Under the pieces are notes generated by a model that saw nothing but the letters and a program-made list of their open reading frames with translations, was not told where the DNA came from and ran no database searches. Position numbers and translations under genes: made by a program. From Glomus cerebriforme (taxonomy: Eukaryota > Glomeromycota > Glomeromycetes > Glomerales > Glomeraceae), in assembly GCA_003550305.1 (NCBI GenBank), contig QKYT01000022.1, forward strand, positions 376,267 to 420,297: a DNA stretch of 44,031 nt. Reading direction: 5' to 3'. Positions 35,440 through 44,031 of this stretch are shown in pieces. Within the stretch, counting starts at the first letter, position 1. Every line of letters begins with the position of its first letter.

Positions 35440-36986
35440 TCTCACAAGAGACTCCAGTTATCCGGATAAATTAGACAGATATCCGGATTGGACAGATAAA
35501 TATAAATCAGATATCTGGATAGTCAGATCCAAACTCTGATTAATTTTAATCTATAAATTATTTGAAATAAAAATAAAAATAATTTGTGATAATCTTTAGT
35601 TATAAAAATATTTGTAAAAACTCAGTAAAATTAAATTTATTTGATAATTACTGGAGGTTAATTTACAAATAATTTACTAGAGGTGAATTTAATAAAAATT
35701 TACCAGATAGTGATGATTTTTATAATGCATAAATTTATATTTTATTTAATTTTTAGGATTAATTTTACATTTACTTTTGATTAATTTCATCATGATTTAC
35801 ATTATACATAAATTTTAAAAATAATTCATCAGGAGATGAATTTCACCTATTTATATTAATCATTTTTGGTTAGTAATTTTTATCTAGTTTAATTGTTTTT
35901 TTTATTCAACTCTTTTTCATATTTTTTTTGTTACTTTCTTTTTATTATTTTAATATCTTGTAAGTAATAGTAGTTTGTAATAGTTGTATTTCTTTAGTTT
36001 TTTTATATTATGACATTTTTTTTTATTTTTAATTCTTGACATTTTTAAATTTTGATCTTTAACAATTTTAAATTTTGAAATTTAAATTCTAATACATCAA
36101 ATTTTGACTTTAATAATTTTAAATTCTAATATTTTAAACTCTAATATAAACTTTGATTCTATAATTTTAAACTCTAATATTTTAAACTTTAATATAAACT
36201 GAAACTTTTAATAATTTCAAACTCTGATATTTCAAATTTTAATGCAAATTACTCTAACCAAATTCTGATTTTTAATAATTTAAAATTCAGAAATTTAATT
36301 TATACAGTTATACTTAAAACTATATTATTTAATTAATGATTCTTATCTTTATAAAGATGAAAACCCAATTTTTGTTTAGATTTTATAAGTTAAAAAATTT
36401 TTTTGTATTATATAAAGTTCAATTTGATGATTTTAGTTATAATTTTTATATAAACAAATAAGATAAACTATAATTTTAAATAAAAATATTATTTTTTTAA
36501 TTTTTTTTTTAAATATATCATTTATGTATTATTAATGCTGATAATCTATAATTTTTATTAATATTATAAATTAAAATAACTATATTATAATTTTTTAATT
36601 TTTTAATACCAAAAATATAATATTTTAAAAGCTCTTTTTGATAATTTTAAATTTTAAAATAAAATTAATTATAATAAGTATAAATATAGAATACTTTAGA
36701 TATAGTTTAAATATGCAATTTGTATTTATTTATATATACAATATATATTATTAATCAAACTATATAATATATTTTTATTTGTATCATATATTATTTTTTT
36801 ACTTTTATTTTTACTATTACATTTTATTGTTATATTTACTTTTTATATATTATTATACAGTATATAAACTTATATTATAGTATATTGGTACTTTATAATA
36901 GTTTTTATTTTTTAATATACAGTTATAATATTTTAAAAGTTAATAAAATTGTAAAATATACAATTTATATTTTATAATAGAAAAAA
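35440..36986. other. Gene-free A+T-rich DNA with repeats
   Basis: At 35458-35530 ATCCGGAT and its variants recur in both orientations (gatatccggat, agatatctggat), like the subterminal repeats of a small MITE, but no target duplication was found. At about 36050-36300 an imperfect array built from AATTTTAAACTCTAATATTT units occurs. No gene is seen. Confidence 0.45.
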
Positions 36987-37056
36987 GTAATTTATTGTTA
37001 TAGTGATACATTGCTATTCCTGTCACGTGATCTATTATATCATATAACTTATACTA

Positions 37057-37974
37057 GAGGAATCTTATCCTGTTTTTGAAATTTACAATTTTATCCTGTT
37101 TTCTTTTGCATCAGCCACTAAGTCATATCAGCTCTTATTATTTATTGTTTACTATTATCATTATATATAATATGTGTTATGTGTACTCCTTCTCTCAATT
37201 CTTTCACTCTTTCTTTTTCTTTTTTCCTTCCTTTTTAAATATTTTAGAAGTTTAAAAAAATAAATATTTTTTAACACTGTTTAGATATAAAGTATTATTT
37301 ATAAAGCTATAAATATTTTTCACATTTAATACTTTATTTTTCATAACAGATGCGTTTTTTAATATAAAATTTATACCATATAATTTACAAATAAACTGAC
37401 TTTTATCAATAAGCAAAGTTGCTCAACAGGTATGGAACTACTTGTATATTAATTTTTAATATGATCGAGTAAATATTTATAGAAGTATTATTATTTTTTA
37501 TAATGGAATTTATTGTACGCATATATGCTCTTTATTTTGTAATATAATTTTAGTACTTTAGTTATACTAAATTAGCTTTTGTAAATAAATAAAATTGTTT
37601 AGTAGGTCTACTAGATACTAAATTTTGTTAATTAATTTGAATATTTATGTATGAATAAAAAGTTAATAAAATACATATTATACACATAAAACATTTTATT
37701 TAATTTGAAATGTGATGTAATATTAAAAGTATTAAAGATATTGAAATTTTTTTTTTGTTAAATATAAAATCAAAATATTTTTTTTAAAGTTTTGCATTAT
37801 TTTTTTTTGTATGAAATCGCAAACAAAAAATATTTTCTAAAACAAATGTTACATAAAAATAAAAACATCCAATAAATTTTGTGACTGGCAATTTTAATTT
37901 TAAACCAATTATATTTAAGGAAAAGGGAAATATAGGATAAAAATCTGTATCTAGGATACAGGTTAAAAATCTCC
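37057..37974. mobile_element. Nested 0.92-kb element with degenerate TIRs
   Basis: Comparison with the MITE at 25911-27482 shows that CTTATACTA (ending 37056) and ATAATAATTTGTCAT (from 37975) were once adjacent. The insert begins GAGGAATCTTATCCTGTTTT and its complement end begins GGAGATTTTTAACCTGTATC. Both are followed by ATTTTTATCCTRT-type repeats, an inverted repeat of about 50 bases with many changes. There is no ORF; the interior is A+T-rich with a CT-rich patch near 37180-37230. No clear target duplication was seen. Confidence 0.5.
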
Positions 37975-38543
37975 ATAATAATTTGTCATTCTCTCACATT
38001 ACATTTTAGTTTTCTATTTTTATTATTTATTTTAGGGACAGAATTTTTTCAGTGCAATAAATATTACTTGTTATATATTATTCATCACATGTTTAATTTT
38101 GCTCAAATTTTATAACACTAGCCAAAATTTTCTTATCAATCACCGGACAAATATATGTTACACAAATTTATTAGTAAAAAAAATTGGTATAACATTATAG
38201 AAAAACTTCGATTATATTAAAGTCTATAACAATGATATACTTATGACTATCCAATTGTTACATTAGAATAGCATGTGACTTAGAATTCAATCATTTGTTT
38301 TTTTTAAAAAAATTTTCATCAATAAAAAACACGTATAATATACGAAGTTTATGTATTATTTTAAGCATTTCTTCAAGATCTTTCCAATTCTGAAGTTATA
38401 TAAACTCATTATTTGGTGTATTAGACATATTAAAATGAGCTTTTTTGATAAACAAAGTTTTAAAAGTGTAGTTTTTAAAGACTTTTTATCGTAAAGTCAA
38501 ATTTTTGGTTTTATATATATCCAAAGAGTTAAATGACTGAATT

Positions 38544-41500
38544 TTATTTATATTTATAAAATTTATTTCTTTTTTTGAACATCTTATTATTATTATAATA
38601 ATGTTTAACTCTCTGACTATCCCATTCAGCTGGTAAATTTTTTAAAACATTATTAATTTCCGTTTCAGTTGGCATTGTATCTTTAAGTAATAATGGACTT
38701 AATATCTCTTTTTCTTCGTCAGTCATGATTATTCTTTGACGTTTAGAAGCAGGATTTTTATCATTTAAGATAGATGATTGTTGAGAATTTTTATTTGATT
38801 GGGATGCAGAGGAATTCTCTTGATGAATTTTTCATTTTTGTGAAGATTTTACCGATCTTATATTTGTTTTGACTATTTCCAAATGGCGTCTTCCTTTTGT
38901 ATTTATCCATTCAGTTTTAATGACTTCTTGACAATAAACTTCTTTTATTCTTTTCAATCCTTCATTATAAGCACTGCTCAATTTTTTTAAACCTTCTGGA
39001 ATTAATTGTGATGGCAGATTTTTTTAAACAGTTCATGATTTGTATAATTATCCATTTGAAAAATCTCAACCAAATTTTCTATAAACTTCTATAAAGAATC
39101 AATTCTGTTATTCATTTTACGATCATTCCTGTCATAATTATAGGGGTCTAAAAATTCATTTAATAATGTATCAATTCTCTCCCTTTCTTCTTGAGTGGCT
39201 TGGATCTGAAGTGTTAAATTTTCCTGATCAACAACATTTCTGATTATATTTTATTTGATATACCCAATACCATGCATCTCCAAAGTTTCATCGAATGCTG
39301 GATAATGCCCTTTTCTTGCCAAATTAATAGAAGCACAATATTGGAGTTTTTCTTCTAACTTGGGAAATTTTTTAAGAATTGATAGAAAATGAGCAACAGA
39401 TATTGTATAGTTATTTTTGCCTGTGGCTAAAAAGAGAGGTGCAAAGGCTGTTAGACTGTCCCGTTATAATTCATAGTTACCAATGCGTATTCCAATAAGG
39501 TGACTTTTTCACATTGCGAAATATTCATAATAAAAATACCAAACCCTAATGCATATATTTTCATTTATCGGTCCAGCTGTAATGTCCTCAATATTAATAT
39601 TCTTTTTTTTATATAAATTTGTATTGCTATTCCCACTGCGACCCATATTAATTCCAGTACTCTTCTTGTTGATCTATAGTCAACAACAGCTTGAAGTTTA
39701 TCCAAAAAATGAACACCAATTGCTGTAGCCAAATGAAAGATCCCATAACTTGAGAATATAGTAAGTAGTACACCAAGCATATCTTTAGAGGTATGCCACC
39801 CCCCTAATATGGGTCTTATTTTTTCCCATTGAGTACGTGATTTGATTAATCTCCTAAAGATAGCTTCATCTGCGCAAATATCTAGATATTTATCATCATT
39901 TAGTAGGAATTCTTCTTTGTACATTTGTGTAGCATGAAAAATCTCATTGTCATCATTTGGAGAACCAGTAGGGTTAAAATCACTACATTAGGAGGTGGAA
40001 TTAAACAACCAAATTCACATTTGCTTAGAATTTCTTTTTCAATAATCTCAACATCTAAGTTTTTGTTATAGCTTATATTTCCGTTTATATCTATTTGAAA
40101 ATCTAACAATTTTTCAAAAGTTTGATCAATTTTTGCTTGCATTGTATGCATTCCTGATATCATTCCAAAAAGTTGAGTATTAACATTTAATTCCCTAATT
40201 GGTTCATGTGTTTCATTAGTAAGTATAGGTAATGTTGACTGAAATACCATTCTGAGGGTTGCATGTGAAGTTTCACATGTTACATCATATATATTATCGA
40301 ATCCAAAGCTAACTTCTTTAAAATTGATGTTATCGATTATAGCCAAGTTGAATACATTATTTCCTCTTATTAACCATTTTATGGGGGTCAATATCCTTCA
40401 TTCTAGTCTTTTCCAATTGACGTTCATGGTGACTTGTATGTCCAATGATCGAACATTTTGTCAACAACGTATGTAGGAAAGAAATTAATTTTGGTCTCCT
40501 GCACAATGATGATAATATAGTAGGAAGCCAAAGATCGAAATAAGGAAAAGCATATCCTACTATTACCGAAAGTAAAAAGGAAATTGTCTTATTTATTTTT
40601 TGAGGGTCAGATTTTTTCAAAGGTTTATTATGTAATATTTTGTATTGATTTGATTGTATTATTTTTTTTGATTCCAATTGTAAAATCATTTTTTCAAAAA
40701 ATATTTTCAAGAATTTAGGAAATGCATCGATATATTCAGTGATATTAGTTGGAGATTGAAGGTAAGTTTTGTTAGTCTTTAAACGTTTATATGATTGCCA
40801 TAGTTTATCTNCAACTAATTTTCCAAGTTTTTCAAAATCATCATCTTCTAATTCTTTTTCATCAGGATAAATTGGAATTTGATTTAAGCATGTTAATACT
40901 CAAACCATAAAAAAAGTAGGAAGTTTTAATAATGTTAGGATGAAAAAATTATGAGATATGTTGGAGGATGTAGTAATCGATTGACTTTGATTAGAAACAA
41001 TTTCTGTATTTATTTCATGTGAGTAATTTGCATTTAAAAATTAAAGATAGATAGGTAAAAATATTCCAAGAANCTTTTCTTGATATTCTTTATTCTTATT
41101 ATTTTTAACATAAAAAAGCCAACGTGCGATTATTTCCAAATTTTTTTTAGGATCTTNATCATGGTACTTTTGATCAATACACGTTTCTAGTAATTTGCCT
41201 TTTTCAGGTTTTACATAAAAGTGACCACCTTCTAACTCATAATATTCTGAACAAATGTAACGTGAATATTTTATGTTTTCTAATGCAGGTTTACAAATTA
41301 GATTACATTCTCCAAGAGCAGGACATGTATGTTGTCCATTGCATGCAACTTGTATACTTTTTTCTAGTAATTTCTGTGAATGTTTGAGCAACCATTTCCT
41401 CAACCAAAAAAGTAAAAGAGTTTCCTACAAAAGAGACATCTCCGCCTGCAAAGAATACTGGATGCAGTAGATTTCTTTTTTTTAAAATTTGAGTCATGTA

Positions 41501-41954
41501 ATTTATTCTGATTGTGATTAAAATGATAACTGCACACTCCTAACTTTTCCAGAGATCCATTTACTTCTGAGACTCCTTTATTATCTATCTGCTATACTCT
41601 AACCAATTGTCATAATATTCGAAAACTTTTTTTATTTTTACATCTTTGAATTTTGCCATCAATTTTATCAATTAATATACATGACATTAAATTATTTGAT
41701 ATCTTTTGCTCAATTATTATGTCACTCTCATCATTATTATCCAGGATTTCTTCATCTTCTCTTTCAAAACTATCAAATTCACTATCAGATTCAGAGTTTT
41801 CATCAAATCCTATATCCGTTTCGTTTATTTCAAAAGTTTCTTGTTCAAAAACTGTTCTGTTTGTATTTATTTCATTAATATCATCAATATTAAACTCATT
41901 TTCAATAGTTTCTAAAGTATTTATGTTCAACTTTACAGCATTACTTGACATCAT
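38544..41954 (-). pseudogene. Large lineage-type protein with Cys-rich N-part and homeodomain-like C-end; candidate transposase
   Basis: The ATG is at 41954; about 1,130 codons in shifting frames run to the stop at 38544. Order: acidic N-terminus; Cys-rich part (GKIQRCKNKKSF, LGVCSYHFNHNQNKLHDS, CRRRCLFC, CNGQHTCPALGECNLICK, 41640-41250); a middle region (40710-40000); NPNDDNEIFHATQMYKEEFL, LDICADEAIFRRLIKSR and RPILGGWHTSKDMLGVLLTIFSSYG (39950-39740); GNYEL..LTAFAPLFLATGKNNY (about 39480-39410); and a basic tail with EINNVLKNLPAEWDSQRVKHYYNNNK (to 38544), like helices 2-3 of a homeodomain. From memory, similar large proteins are numerous in Rhizophagus (perhaps near DUF6589); I could not check. 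The WHTSKD box may be part of a DDE-type nuclease core. It lies inside TIRs, which suggests a transposase. Stops, frameshifts and four small gaps or N break it. Confidence 0.6.
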
Positions 41955-42416
41955 TGTGAACGATTACAATAGTAACTATTATATGGTTCGTTAACTTTAA
42001 CCTTAAGATCCTCCCAAACGAAAAAAAATTCTCATAATATTCTTAATAGAAAACGTCAAAAATAAGCTCAGAATTAATTTTGTTACAATATTTTTTTTAT
42101 TTGTTTCACAAATTTACAAAAAAGGCAATATTTTTGTATTTTTTATGGTAAAATTCATAGTAACATATGATATCGATCATTACTAAAAAAATTTTGGTCT
42201 ATATAATGTTAAATTTGTCCAGTGATTGTTATTTAGATCTTAAATAATATTACAGATTTATAGAATCCAAAAAAAAACAATTTTATTTTTTTAAAAAATT
42301 GAAATTTTGGGTTATATAAAATTTCTAAAAAGACAATTTTATTGCAAATCATTTAATTCTGACCAGAATTATGATTCATGTGATACTAGTAATGCATCGC
42401 CATAGCAATAAATTAC

Positions 42417-43320
42417 AAAATCCTTATAAATATTATAAAGATTATATTTTTATTTTTCTTCTAATATAAAAAAGATTATTTGTATTTTAGTTTTTAATAT
42501 ATCTTTTATTTATAATAGTTAAATTTAAAGCTAATATTTACTTCATTTATAAATATAATGTAAACAATGATAAATTTTGAACATATTTTTTGACTTTGAA
42601 TATTTTGGACACAGTTTTGGACATAAGAAAAAGTGTTCAAAACCTATCCAAAACTGTTCAAAACTTGTCCAAAACTATTTAAAATTGTCCAATTGCCTAA
42701 TACTGAATGTAAATATAGGTGCAAACTTAACTTCTCCTTGAAATTACGTCCTTACATCACATCATTATATCATTATGTTATGTCATTATATCTTTTATAT
42801 TATATATTATTAATTCAGGTTAAGATTAAAATTCATCAGAATTTTACTAATTATACTAATTATATAATACATATATATATTATAAAAAATTCATTTTATA
42901 TAATAAAGTACAAAATCTAATATAAATATAAATATAAATATTATTTATTTAAATTTTAGCTATAAAATTATATTATTCTTAGTATAATATCTATTTTAAA
43001 ATTACTATATACATCATAAATTATGGTATACGTTGTTATATCAAATTTATCTTCAAGTTACGTCTAATATACATCTATGACTTGACTTAACTAAAGGTTA
43101 CATCACATTATTAAGTTTGCATCTCTAAATATAAATTTAATTTTAAAAATTTAATATCTTTATTTTTTTATTCTTATTTATTAAAATAATAATATTTAGT
43201 TACTTATTTTTTTCTTTAATATTTTATAACTTTATAATTCTAAATATTAAATTTTTTTAGTAAAATTTTTTTAATTATATAATAATTTATTTTTTTTTAT
43301 GAATAAATGTATATGTAATA
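42417..43320. other. Gene-free A+T-rich DNA with a possible small TIR element
   Basis: Near 42605-42690 GTCCAAAAC/GTTTTGGAC and TTCAAAAC units recur, explaining the small ORF at 42633-42920, which is not coding. TAGGTGCAAACTTAA (about 42717) and, on the minus strand, TAGAGATGCAAACTTAA (about 43127) could be the ends of a small element of about 410 bp, but no target duplication was found. Confidence 0.4.
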
Positions 43321-44031
43321 GCCTATTATACATTTTATTTGTAAACCCTTGAAAATTTCAATTTTTGTATAATATTATTTATTAACGTCATTGCATGCAT
43401 ATTATTATTTGTTTATCAGTTATTTATGATAATCTTTTTTTCTTCTAATAACCTTTTTTTTTTCCTTTCTTCTTAAGTATATCCACTAATTTTGTTTTTA
43501 GTTTTTTATTTTTTCATTTATTTGTTTATTTTTTTTTTTATTTTTTCTTAATATCTTTTTTTTTTCATTTTCTCTTTCCATTTAGTTTGCTCTTTATCTC
43601 TTCTTAGGTATATCTGCTATTTTCATTTTTTTTGTTTTTTATTTATTTATTAGTTTTTACCTTTTTTTCTTCTCTAATTTCCTTTTTTTTTTTTCCTTTC
43701 CATTTAGGTTAACTCTTTATAATTTTATTTTTCGTCTATTTGTTTGTCTTTATCTTTCTTTCTTCTCTAACTTTCTTTTTTTTTTCTTTTTTTTTTCTTT
43801 CCATTTAGGTTAGCTCTTTATCTTTTAAATTTCATTTTCATTTTCAGTGAGTTTTTTCATTCTAACTTTTTCTTTTTCTGTTTTTTGGCATTTTAGTCTT
43901 TAGGTAAATCTTTTCTTTATTTTTTTTTGTTTTTCTTATTTTTGGCAGGATTTTTTTTAATTTAATTACCTTCTTTTTCTTTTTTTTCCTTTATTTCTTT
44001 CTTCTTTGTTTATTTTTTCCTTTTTTTTTTT
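43321..44031. repeat. Pyrimidine-rich tract with minisatellite-like repeat
   Basis: The plus strand is almost all T and C, with few A or G. Within it, CTTTCCATTTAGGTTAGCTCTTTAT-type units occur near 43575, 43697 and 43797, spaced about 100-120 bases and linked by TTTTTCTTCTCTAA-type sequence. No ORF is present. Such strand-asymmetric tracts can form triplex DNA and can also serve as promoters; the window ends before a gene can be seen. Confidence 0.6.

Larger units (their letters stand above)
36987..42416 (-). mobile_element. TIR-bounded 5.4-kb DNA transposon, probable autonomous relative of MITE family A
   Basis: The plus-strand start is GTAATTTATTGTTATAGTGA and the minus-strand start at 42416 is GTAATTTATTGCTATGGCGA. 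The first 30 or so bases differ only by transitions, and AAAA lies on both sides. The sequence inside the left end (through 38160, apart from a nested insert) matches the right half of the MITE at 25911-27482. The sequence inside the right end (42416 to about 42170) matches its left half: TTCTGGTCAGAATTAAATGA here against TTCCGGCCGGAATTAAATGA there. The gene between (38544-41954) fills the place expected for a transposase. So the MITEs look like internal-deletion forms of this element. Confidence 0.65.

Noticed and set aside
27483..35500. LTRs flanking the integrase/Gag array
   Set aside because: I compared the sequences on both sides by eye and found no direct repeat of LTR length.
35455..35530. 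Possible fourth hAT-like MITE with ATCCGGAT repeats
   Set aside because: Ends could be paired only weakly (cagttatccgg / cagagtttgga) and no 8-bp duplication is present.
42633..42920. 95-aa ORF starting with repeated PKLFKT
   Set aside because: Its start is a TTCAAAAC/GTCCAAAAC repeat and the rest is A+T-rich low complexity.
1..44031. CRISPR arrays or prokaryotic operons
   Set aside because: No regular repeat-spacer pattern is present, and introns and gene types show a eukaryotic nuclear genome.

Overview
This window looks like nuclear DNA of an arbuscular mycorrhizal fungus (Glomeromycotina, Rhizophagus-like). The grounds are the extreme A+T richness, short GT-AG introns, fungal-type ceramide synthase and P-type H+-ATPase genes, and protein families in the decayed repeats that resemble ones I recall from Rhizophagus. 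The organism call is inference; no search was run.

Only two intact host genes are visible. A plasma-membrane H+-ATPase (7544-10432, two exons, 925 aa) lies on the left. A five-exon LAG1/LAC1-type ceramide synthase (23734-25324, 391 aa) lies in the middle. Both are on the + strand and are separated by long gene-free, A+T-rich DNA.

Nearly everything else that has structure is mobile DNA, often nested. (a) 14.0-19.1 kb holds two inverted copies of a long non-coding retroposon with 15-17 bp target duplications, with a short retroposon between them. (b) 19.2-20.8 kb is a dead Tc1/mariner element with a 144-bp hAT-like MITE inside it. (c) 20.9-22.0 kb is a segment with terminal inverted repeats (TIRs), interrupted by a 680-bp assembly gap. 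(d) 22.28-22.68 kb and 25.91-27.48 kb are two MITEs of one family; the second carries a third copy of the long retroposon. (e) 28.0-35.4 kb is an array of decayed ORFs on alternating strands: a DDE integrase (-), Gag-zinc knuckle-retropepsin (+), two unknown minus-strand ORFs and a coiled-coil/membrane ORF (+). Two hAT-like MITEs with perfect 8-bp duplications sit inside the Gag. (f) 36.99-42.42 kb is a TIR-bounded element of 5.4 kb carrying a broken gene of about 1,130 codons with a homeodomain-like C-terminus. Its ends match the MITEs in (d), so it is the probable autonomous partner of that MITE family and the best candidate here for an undescribed transposon system.

Across the dead elements the inactivating changes are mostly C-to-T (or G-to-A) transitions. 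They include conversion of all three catalytic acidic residues of the Tc1 transposase to N, N and K, and stops where Gln or Arg codons are expected. The right end (43.3-44.03 kb) is a strongly pyrimidine-rich tract with a minisatellite-like repeat.
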